The position numbers were made by a program, and so were the translations under genes. A model generated the notes under the pieces. That model searched no databases. It saw nothing but the letters and a program-made list of their open reading frames with translations, and was not told the DNA's origin. Below, piece after piece: positions 58,200-64,000 of a DNA stretch of 64,000 nt. Position 1 is the first letter of the stretch, and every line of letters starts with the position of its first letter. The stretch comes from Actinomadura citrea (GTDB lineage Bacteria > Actinomycetota > Actinomycetes > Streptosporangiales > Streptosporangiaceae): assembly GCF_013409045.1 (NCBI RefSeq), contig NZ_JACCBT010000001.1, positions 8,906,669-8,970,668 on the forward strand, written 5' to 3'.

Positions 58200-59159
58200 T
58201 CACAACATCTGCCTCCTATAGCTCGCGGCTGCATCAGCTCCAATTACCGACACTGAGTCGGTATCGTCAACCTCGGCCAGCACTCCTTCGTCAATGTCAC
58301 CGCACAGGTCTAGCAGGTCGCCTTCCAGCGACCCCTCTTCCAAGGCAGAAAGCCGCTTGCCAGCCTCGCCGTGACCGTTGCTCTGCGCCGTGGAGAACCA
58401 ACGCCGAGCCTCCTCATTTCGCTGCAGCTCCTCAAGAGCATCGCCTAGCAGGAAAGCGGCATCCCTGTGGCCTGCATCCGCCGCGAGCGCAAGATAGATT
58501 TCGGCAATCCCCCTTTGGCCTTTATAGAGGTACGAGCGACCCGAGGAGTACGCCTCATATGCCGCGACTTCGGCATCCAGGGCCTCCGGCGTGCCCGACG
58601 CCATTTTACCCGCACGGCCATTCCAGTAGCGCGCATCATCGATGTTGCCCGAAAGCCACTGCAGTACAGCGATCTTCCGGAGGGATCTCTCGTCATCCTG
58701 CGCGATTGCGCGTTCAAGCAGACTGATCCCATACTCGCCGAAGAGCCCAGCCGCGCGATCATGGCGCGGATCATTTGGGTTGAAGCAGCTAGGCTTCAAC
58801 TCCTCGACCGCGCCGCCGGCACGCAACACAGCATCAGCGAAGTCGTTTGCTTCTTCCACTGCGCCGACCGAGACTGCCCTCTCCTCGCCTCTTGGAGACT
58901 TGACGTACGCGATCGTCAGATGAAGCAAGCGGAGATTGCATCTTTTAAGCTTCCTTAGGTCACTGCCCGTCTTCATGCGGCTGACAGTGGAAGGGTCCAG
59001 ACCGCCCGGCAGGTCAGGGCACAGCAGCCTATACGCCACCGCCACTTCCCTGCTCCTTCCTGAGATAACCTTCTGGGCTACGCCGGACTCTTCGAGGAGG
59101 GCGCCGACCAAGCGGGTCTGCTCGCGAGGTATCCATTCAGCGTGTTGCTGGTGCTCCAT
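58200..59159 (-). CDS. Putative regulator with HTH-like N-terminus and Sel1/TPR repeats
   Basis: 319 aa, no firm family. The first 90 residues are helical with a stretch like a recognition helix, GLDPSTVSRMKTGSDLRKLK (XRE-like, 'STVSRxKxG'). From about 150 on, repeated helical pairs look like TPR/Sel1 units (ALAADAGHRDAAFLLGDALE, ELQRNEEARRWFSTAQSNGH). The C-terminus is acidic. It lies directly upstream of the restriction gene on the same strand and divergent from the HYD1 toxin gene. A transcriptional controller of either is the simplest reading, but this is inference. Start ATG at 59159 with GAGGTGG upstream. Confidence 0.6.
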   Translation of the reverse strand: MEHQQHAEWIPREQTRLVGALLEESGVAQKVISGRSREVAVAYRLLCPDLPGGLDPSTVSRMKTGSDLRKLKRCNLRLLHLTIAYVKSPRGEERAVSVGAVEEANDFADAVLRAGGAVEELKPSCFNPNDPRHDRAAGLFGEYGISLLERAIAQDDERSLRKIAVLQWLSGNIDDARYWNGRAGKMASGTPEALDAEVAAYEAYSSGRSYLYKGQRGIAEIYLALAADAGHRDAAFLLGDALEELQRNEEARRWFSTAQSNGHGEAGKRLSALEEGSLEGDLLDLCGDIDEGVLAEVDDTDSVSVIGADAAASYRRQML

Positions 59160-59406
59160 TCCCGAACCACCTCACTGCCCAGTACCGAGAAGTCGATGAC
59201 GACAGGAGACTAGTCCGGCATGCCCGGACTGTCCACCCACCCTGCACGCTTTTCACCCTACTGTCCGTATTTCATTTTCTTGCACACTGGAAGGGACCGG
59301 CACTGCACATTGCATGCACGGTTCGCCGTTCCATGCAGTCAAACCGCGGATCCCACCGGCCGACCAGCTGGAATGCGAGGAGCCAGTGACCGGCAGCCCA
59401 GTTCCG

Positions 59407-59429
59407 TGAAATATTTCAGGGCGTTGAAA
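59407..59429. promoter_or_regulatory. Palindrome and -35-like site upstream of the HYD1 gene
   Basis: The perfect 12-bp dyad TGAAATATTTCA (59407-59418) is followed six bases later by TTGAAA (59424-59429), a possible -35 for the rightward toxin genes. Autorepression by the toxin-antitoxin complex or by the neighbouring HTH protein is conceivable. The rest of the 283-bp gap holds no gene. Confidence 0.4.
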
Positions 59430-59442
59430 CCGTTGACGCAGA

Positions 59443-59862
59443 GTGCTCAAGACTGATCGCCTTGCCTGCGTGGAAAAGGACGACTCCGCAGCTGCGGTCA
59501 TTCGACGAGGCGAGCAGGCGACGCTGTGGCACTACACCGACGCTCGAGGGCTGCACGGCATTCGAGTGAGCGGTGCGCTGCTCCCGTCTCTGCGGGAAGC
59601 GAACCCGCAGGATGCGCGCTATGGCGACGGCCAGTATCTCTCCGATGTACCCCCAGGGGCGATGTCCCTCGCCCAGCTGTCCCGGCGCCTCGCGGGAGTC
59701 CCGTGGCAGGGGCGCCGCTTCACGCACTACGTTGAAGTCGACGTCATGGGACTTGCCTTGGTTGAGTGCAGGAGCTGCGTCATCCTTGTCCCCGGGCGCG
59801 AGCCGCTGCAGGTCGATGGGAGGATCGTCTCCTGGGGGGCGAACGAATGGTCTGGTACTTGA
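59443..59862 (+). CDS. HYD1-signature ADP-ribosyltransferase toxin
   Basis: 139 aa, a stand-alone Tox-ART-HYD1 domain. ATLWHYTDARGLHGIRVSGA, LLPSLREANPQDARYGDGQY, LSDVPPGAMSLAQLSRRLAG, RRFTHYVEVDVMGLALVECR and DGRIVSWGAN cover the family core, including the conserved H, Y and D-type signature positions. Such domains usually form the C-terminal warhead of polymorphic secreted toxins; here there is no export or delivery domain. An intracellular toxin of a toxin-antitoxin or phage-triggered pair is therefore more likely. GTG at 59443, or GTG at 59470 as a shorter start. Overlaps the DUF6881 gene by 16 bases. Confidence 0.85.
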   Translation: MLKTDRLACVEKDDSAAAVIRRGEQATLWHYTDARGLHGIRVSGALLPSLREANPQDARYGDGQYLSDVPPGAMSLAQLSRRLAGVPWQGRRFTHYVEVDVMGLALVECRSCVILVPGREPLQVDGRIVSWGANEWSGT

Positions 59863-60137
59863 GAGTCGAGTGGGTCCACAGCTTCAGCGAGGAGCCAGTC
59901 GAGATCTACAGCGAGGTCGGCGACGACGGCTACGAGGTTCGCAAGATCGAGCTGTTCCGCGACGGGCACCTGCAGTACGCTGACGAGCGCCATGAGGCTG
60001 CAGGGACCAGTCTCTCGGAGACGCCCGTGGGCACAGTAGCTGAGATCGCTGCCGATGAGGAGTTCCGGCCTCGTACGATCACCGGACAGGAGTTCGAGGA
60101 GATATGGGCTCGGGCCGTCGCGACACGGGACGGGTAA
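59847..60137 (+). CDS. DUF6881 protein, probable antitoxin/immunity partner of HYD1
   Basis: 96 aa: WYLRVEWVHSFSEEPVEIYS, EVGDDGYEVRKIELFRDGHL, then AEIAADEEFRPRTITGQEFE. The order VEW-H-F...EP.E.YSE...GYEVRK.E.FRDG is that of DUF6881, small acidic proteins encoded beside HYD1 and related toxin genes. Starts 16 bases inside the toxin gene, in a different frame, so co-translation is near certain. It is acidic, as expected of a partner that blocks a toxin's active site. The immunity role is inferred from pairing, not shown. Confidence 0.8.
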   Translation: MVWYLRVEWVHSFSEEPVEIYSEVGDDGYEVRKIELFRDGHLQYADERHEAAGTSLSETPVGTVAEIAADEEFRPRTITGQEFEEIWARAVATRDG

Positions 60138-60157
60138 GCCCCGCGACTGATAGCGAC

Positions 60158-60607
60158 GTGACCGGCGTGGCCTGGCAGCCCCCTGAAGGCTCTTGGGCCT
60201 CATCAGCTGCAAATCGCCGCAGCATGCTCGGAAACCGCAATCGCGACACGTCGCCTGAGCTCGCCCTCCGATCACTGGTCCACGCAGCTGGGCTGCGGTA
60301 CAGGGTGGCAGCCAAGCCGCTCCCAGGGATGCGCAGGACCGCGGACCTGGTCTTCCGGCCGACTCGGGTAGCTGTCTTCATCGACGGGTGCTTCTGGCAC
60401 GGTTGCCCGGAGCACTTCGTGCCGCCCAAGACCAACCCGGAGTACTGGCGGGGAAAAATCGGCCGCAACGTCGAGCGGGATCGCGACACGGATGCCCGTC
60501 TCGCGAACGCCGGGTGGCTCGTGCTGCGGTTCTGGGAGCACGAGCCAGCAGACCACTGCGCCCACGCGGTCTGCGAGGCTGTCCAGTCCCGTCGCTCTGC
60601 CAGCTGA
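60158..60607 (+). CDS. vsr: Very short patch repair (Vsr) endonuclease
   Basis: 149 aa from GTG at 60158. RRSMLGNRNRDTSPELALRS is the Vsr N-terminus, RRTADLVFRPTRVAVFIDGC carries the catalytic Asp (about 63), and FWHGCPEHFVPPKTNPEYW the catalytic His (about 81) and zinc Cys/His. It ends LVLRFWEHEPAD, where E. coli Vsr has a zinc Cys and this protein has His. Vsr nicks T:G mismatches made by deamination of 5-methylcytosine and therefore accompanies C5-cytosine methylases. An ATG at 60104 (overlapping the DUF6881 gene by 34 bases, with GAGGAG close by) is the alternative start. Confidence 0.92.
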   Translation: MTGVAWQPPEGSWASSAANRRSMLGNRNRDTSPELALRSLVHAAGLRYRVAAKPLPGMRRTADLVFRPTRVAVFIDGCFWHGCPEHFVPPKTNPEYWRGKIGRNVERDRDTDARLANAGWLVLRFWEHEPADHCAHAVCEAVQSRRSAS

Positions 60608-60622
60608 GTGCCTCTGGCCATC

Positions 60623-61462
60623 TCAGCCGCGCAGCAGCGTTGAGGCTTCTTGATCGAGAACAGGAGCGAGCCGCGGGATCCCGCTTACTGCCTGCTCTGC
60701 AGGCACCTCCACTCGGCACGCTTCCCAGCGCCCATACAATCCTTGGTCCTCCGGCACCTGGGCCTTAATCCAGCTACTGGCAACAGAACCGATCGCTCTG
60801 ATCGCGAAACGGTCTGTGAGCTGCAGAACGACGAGTTGCCAGAGCGGGTCGCACCGCATGACCTCGTATTCGCGACGGGACAGGAAGAACGTCAAGCGGT
60901 TGCGGCGTGTGGTGGCCTTGGCCTCGATGTGCAGGCTATGCCGGCCGGCGTGGACCCCGATGTCGTAGCCGTATCCGTCGGAGTAAGCAGCGACATGCTC
61001 GATTCCCGCGGCTGTTGAGGACGAGAGCAGCTCTACAAGGGCGGTTTCGCCGGCGGCACCGATCCGCGAACGCTCGGCTGCATCGACCTTGCCCCACAGA
61101 GCGTGGATCCCCTGGTAAGCCTCAAAATCGCTTAGACCGAGCGCCGCAGCGGCTCGTGCCGCATCGAGGGGAAGCTCGGCCGGCACGCGCACATGGACGT
61201 CAGCATCCGGGAACCACGAGACATCTCCAGTAAGCAGGGCGGCTCGGAATATGAGCTCACCGGCCGGCAGCGCCTCGTCAGGATTTTGCAGCAGCCCAGC
61301 CTCCGCCAGCCATCTGTAGGCGGCGTCATACTGCGTAGGGCTGATGTCGCTGTACTCCGCGTGGGTGGTAAACAGCGCCCGGCACCTTGCTCGGCCGTTG
61401 AGGGGCAGCTTCTCAAGCCAGCGGAAAGCGGCTCGCAGGACGGGGTCAGGCGGTACGGGCAC
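60623..61462 (-). CDS. PD-(D/E)XK nuclease, NO VEIN/DUF3883-like
   Basis: 279 aa. The N-terminal 120 residues are helical (RAAFRWLEKLPLNGRARCRA ... YRWLAEAGLLQ), perhaps winged-helix. The C-terminal nuclease core is RIGAAGETALVELLSS (E139), GYGYDIGVHAG (D167), and HSLHIEAKATTRRNRLTFFL (E180, K182), followed by SRREYEVM as in DUF3883/'protein NO VEIN' domains. It is the third gene of an overlapping operon: its GTG start lies 17 bases inside the SNF2 gene. Probably the effector that cuts DNA after the helicase has acted. Convergent with vsr, 15 bases apart. Confidence 0.78.
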   Translation of the reverse strand: MPVPPDPVLRAAFRWLEKLPLNGRARCRALFTTHAEYSDISPTQYDAAYRWLAEAGLLQNPDEALPAGELIFRAALLTGDVSWFPDADVHVRVPAELPLDAARAAAALGLSDFEAYQGIHALWGKVDAAERSRIGAAGETALVELLSSSTAAGIEHVAAYSDGYGYDIGVHAGRHSLHIEAKATTRRNRLTFFLSRREYEVMRCDPLWQLVVLQLTDRFAIRAIGSVASSWIKAQVPEDQGLYGRWEACRVEVPAEQAVSGIPRLAPVLDQEASTLLRG

Positions 61463-63281
61463 GGACGTGGCCCATCAGCGCCCGAAGGTCGGCCTCGTCA
61501 AGGCCGCCGCCGACGGCCGGTTCCTCATCGAGGTCGGAGAGCTGCCTCACGCCTGGATCGTCCAGCACTGTCCCCATGAAGTTGAGCTTTTCATCCAGCC
61601 GCAGCTTCACGACGTCGTCAATGGTCTGCTCTGATGCCAGGACGGTGATCCGGGTCTCTGCCTCGGGAGACAGGCCGAGGCGGTGGATCCGGTCCATGCT
61701 TTGCAGGAAGCGGCCAGCAGCAAAGTCCCGGTCGACGTACACCGCGTCGTGGCAGCACTGGTGGAGGCTGATGCCCTCGCCGAGGGTCGCCGGGTTCGAA
61801 AGCAGCACCATGCAGTCGGGGTCGTTGCGGAAGCGATCGATCTCCGCCTGGCGGTCCTCTGTACCGCCGTGGACCAGCGCCGGCCGGAACCTTTTCAATA
61901 TGCGTTCGAGGGTGTTGAGGCTGCGGATAAAGGTAGACCACACCAGGGTTTTCCGTCCCTGAGCAGCGTTCGCGTCCACGATGGCCAGTGCTTCCCGGTA
62001 CTTCGGCGAGAGCTCGTAGCTTGGCAGGTCCCGCAGAAGGTCGAACAGCGGTGTCCCCTTCGGCACCTGCAGCGGCGGAACCTGGTATTCCAGCGGCTCA
62101 TAGCGGGTGGTTCCTGTGTGCAGAAGCGCGGGGCTGGTCGCGGCCATTAGCAAGTAGACCGTGATCTTCCCCCAGGCTAGGAAGTCGGCCTCCGACCCAG
62201 TGGCGCGCGCGGAGAACCTGCCGACGAGTGCTTCGTAGATCTCGTTGTGCAGGAGCGGCATCTCCAGCGGTGTGATCTTGGTGCTGACCGGGGGGAGGCC
62301 CAACTCGTGCTTCGTCGTACGGACGAACAGTGGGCGGAGGGCCTCGCTCGCCTTTGCGAGGTCACCGCCGCCGACGGCTTGGACCACTTGCTGGCGGCCG
62401 AAGCCCGGCCACACGAAACCGAGCAGGTTCTCCAGATCCTTGGCACCGTTGGGTGCTGGTGTACCCGTCAGAATGAGTCTGCGTCGGGCCAAAGGGCCGA
62501 GGGCTAGGCATGCTGATCCGTAGACGCCCCGGACTCCAGCCTTCATCCGGTGGGCTTCGTCCAACAGCAGCAGGGACGGCCTCATCGAAAGCCACGAACC
62601 TAGTTCGTCGAGGGCGCCGTCTAGTCGCTCATAGTTGATGATCAAAGCATCAGCTGACGGATCAGGGGCCTTGCCGTACAGCGACATCCGCAGAGGCCGG
62701 CTGAAGCACACCTTGTTCTCGTACAGCCAGGACTCGTAGGCGGACTTGGGACCGACGACAAGCAACCGCTCGACATCGCCCTGCTGGCGCAGAGCTTGGA
62801 ATACAGCCAGACCGACACGGGTCTTGCCAGCCCCTGGGACGGAGAAGTTTGCGCCGTGCCGCAGAGATAGGAGCTTGACAATGTCGCGGCGCTGGAAAGA
62901 CGTGAGGTTGCCTGTCCACAGGGGACCGAGAAGGTCGCGGAGGCCCTCAGGAGCAACTTCAACCGCGGCCGATGGTGGTGACGCTAGCCGCTGGGCGACA
63001 GTCTGGGCGTCAGCGGTGGAGTCTCTAGCGAGATTGGCCAGCTGCGGCTCCCAGTGCACAGTCTTGGGCTCTGGCCACATGCTGAGCGCACGGAGGTTGC
63101 TGAGCAGGTCGTCCAGCTCGACGTCGAGAATGGTCGGCGTACGCTGGACACCGCTCTGGAAGCGCAAGGCCAGCCGCCGCAGGTCCGATGCGCGGTCCTT
63201 GCGCGCATGCAGCCGAGCAGTAACCGCGTCGTCGCCGAAACCGATTTCGAGGCTTAGACCGGTAACAGCGTCCACGTTCAC
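61446..63281 (-). CDS. SNF2-family DEAH helicase/translocase
   Basis: 611 aa. A roughly 130-residue N-terminal region of unknown fold precedes the SF2 core: Q-motif-like LTSFQRRDIVKLLSLRHGAN, Walker A NFSVPGAGKTRVGLAVFQAL (about 145-163), DEAH in LLLLDEAHRMKAGV (about 241), motif III LILTGTPAPNGAKD, motif V VLLSNPATLGEGISLHQCC and motif VI QSMDRIHRLGLSPEAE. These are the SNF2 (RapA/HepA-like) versions, indicating dsDNA translocation rather than unwinding. GTG at 63281 overlaps the upstream stop as GTGA with AAAGGA before it; a TTG at 63308 is less likely. The downstream nuclease gene overlaps its end. Confidence 0.9.
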   Translation of the reverse strand: MNVDAVTGLSLEIGFGDDAVTARLHARKDRASDLRRLALRFQSGVQRTPTILDVELDDLLSNLRALSMWPEPKTVHWEPQLANLARDSTADAQTVAQRLASPPSAAVEVAPEGLRDLLGPLWTGNLTSFQRRDIVKLLSLRHGANFSVPGAGKTRVGLAVFQALRQQGDVERLLVVGPKSAYESWLYENKVCFSRPLRMSLYGKAPDPSADALIINYERLDGALDELGSWLSMRPSLLLLDEAHRMKAGVRGVYGSACLALGPLARRRLILTGTPAPNGAKDLENLLGFVWPGFGRQQVVQAVGGGDLAKASEALRPLFVRTTKHELGLPPVSTKITPLEMPLLHNEIYEALVGRFSARATGSEADFLAWGKITVYLLMAATSPALLHTGTTRYEPLEYQVPPLQVPKGTPLFDLLRDLPSYELSPKYREALAIVDANAAQGRKTLVWSTFIRSLNTLERILKRFRPALVHGGTEDRQAEIDRFRNDPDCMVLLSNPATLGEGISLHQCCHDAVYVDRDFAAGRFLQSMDRIHRLGLSPEAETRITVLASEQTIDDVVKLRLDEKLNFMGTVLDDPGVRQLSDLDEEPAVGGGLDEADLRALMGHVRARTA

Positions 63282-64000
63282 CGGTCCTTTGTAGCGTTGA
63301 GGAGCCAATCCACGCCGTCTCCAGGCGACGTGAAGGTTCTGCCAGCCTGCTTGGCCAGGCGAGCGAGGCTCTCGCGCAGAGCGATCAAGGCATCGTCGAA
63401 CGTCTCCTCGTCCAGTGCGCGCTTAGCCCTCGCCTCTGCGAACTCAGCAGCACACTGGTCGATGAACTCCGCTGCATCTGTCAGCCGCTCCGGGACGGCG
63501 ATCCGCCGCTTGCGCAGCCGGGCGTCCTTTCCAGCGAGGGTGGTTGCTGTCTCGAACACCTCCCTGGCTTCGGTGAAGATGGTGTTCGCAGCAGAGACCT
63601 CGGCAGGAGGGATCTTGCCCGGAGCCCTTCTAGCCGCATCTGCTCTCAGAAGCTTGTCGGTGAGATCGCGGACGGCTTTGACGTCAGCGGCATCTCCGGG
63701 GACCACAACATCGTCGAGCCCGGGTATACCGACCGAGCCGTCGCCCTCATCGCCGTCTGAGCGAAGCGATTCAGGAAGCCGCTTCTCTAGATAGCGCTCA
63801 TAGAAGTTTGCTTCGGCAAGGCGGAGCGTCGTCTTGGGGAGGTTGAGAACCACCATGGCAAGACGCGCTTCCTTCAGCCGCTCAGCGCCGTCGGGATCTG
63901 CCGTAGCCAGCGTGGCGTAGTCGCGCGCTAGCTCTCTCAGCTTCTCCTGGTGGTCTTCGAAATCCACCAGGCGGAGGCCAATTCCCTCTTTGGTCCTACT
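63278..64000 (-). CDS. Unidentified helical protein, C-terminal part
   Basis: The frame is open to the window edge (SRTKEGIGLRLVDFEDHQEK reads straight in), so only the last 240 residues are here. They are almost all charged helix: RELARDYATLATADPDGAER, NLPKTTLRLAEANFYERYLE, an acidic Gly/Asp linker, then VFETATTLAGKDARLRKRR and ESLARLAKQAGRTFTSPGDG. No family recognised. Its stop overlaps the SNF2 start (GTGA), so it is the upstream member of a coupled operon. By analogy with restriction-linked cassettes an ATPase (GHKL-type) or a methylase could lie at its N-terminus, but nothing visible proves this. A GTG at 63967 could also start a shorter protein. Confidence 0.7.
   Translation of the reverse strand, partial: SRTKEGIGLRLVDFEDHQEKLRELARDYATLATADPDGAERLKEARLAMVVLNLPKTTLRLAEANFYERYLEKRLPESLRSDGDEGDGSVGIPGLDDVVVPGDAADVKAVRDLTDKLLRADAARRAPGKIPPAEVSAANTIFTEAREVFETATTLAGKDARLRKRRIAVPERLTDAAEFIDQCAAEFAEARAKRALDEETFDDALIALRESLARLAKQAGRTFTSPGDGVDWLLNATKDR

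Overview
The window is high-GC actinomycete chromosome, most likely from a filamentous, sporulating genus. A Thermomonosporaceae/Actinomadura-like host is my inference; no rRNA is present to prove it. BldG, WblA, a tad/Flp pilus locus with a 6C RNA in front of it, Crp and a SARP/STAND regulator all fit. From memory, the order bldG - helicase - tad - acs - nhaA - nth - crp - arsA pair - wblA - PASTA penicillin-binding protein matches the SCO3548-SCO3583 stretch of Streptomyces coelicolor, so about the first 56 kb looks like conserved core with small lineage-specific insertions.

Layout. 1-6.3 kb: end of a FUSC transporter, a SixA-like phosphatase, the K+-independent proton-pumping pyrophosphatase hppA, a gene-free 1.3 kb holding a perfect 161-bp direct repeat, then the anti-sigma/BldG pair. 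6.5-16 kb: an Hrq1/MrfA-type helicase, a BBE flavoenzyme beside a SARP-STAND regulator, and a divergent TetR/MFS efflux pair with three operator-like repeats at 20-bp intervals. 16.5-23.6 kb: a secreted membrane-anchored protein and a leftward ssd-tadA-tadB-tadC-pilin-TadE-TadE-like locus, preceded by a 6C RNA. 24-35 kb: pentapeptide protein, degenerate Fic-like protein, acs, nhaA, holin-like protein, epoxide hydrolase, DUF309, and the leftward nth-NUDIX-marP set. 35-48 kb: an ECF sigma factor fused to its own anti-sigma, membrane and lectin-like domains; SDR, CMD and esterase genes; crp; MBL, NUDIX and RidA genes; and several divergent regulator/target pairs (HxlR/oxidoreductase, MarR/MFS) with palindromes between them. 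48-56 kb: slipin, two ArsA-type ATPases, wblA, class A PBP, YqeY, metallophosphoesterase and a methyltransferase.

56.2-64 kb is different. It starts at a tRNA-Pro(CGG) gene, drops in GC, and holds a frameshifted methyltransferase relic followed by a dense defence/conflict cluster. This comprises an NgoMIV-family restriction endonuclease (predicted GCCGGC) behind an operator-like palindrome, an HTH/repeat-containing putative regulator, an overlapping HYD1 ADP-ribosyltransferase toxin/DUF6881 pair, a Vsr endonuclease, and a leftward three-gene overlapping operon. That operon encodes an unidentified protein cut by the window edge, an SNF2-type helicase and a PD-(D/E)XK NO VEIN/DUF3883-like nuclease. 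The cognate cytosine methylase is not in the window and probably lies beyond the right edge. This island is the best candidate for an undescribed system; the 6C RNA, the sigma/anti-sigma/lectin fusion and the repeats at gene 3' ends are the other points of interest.
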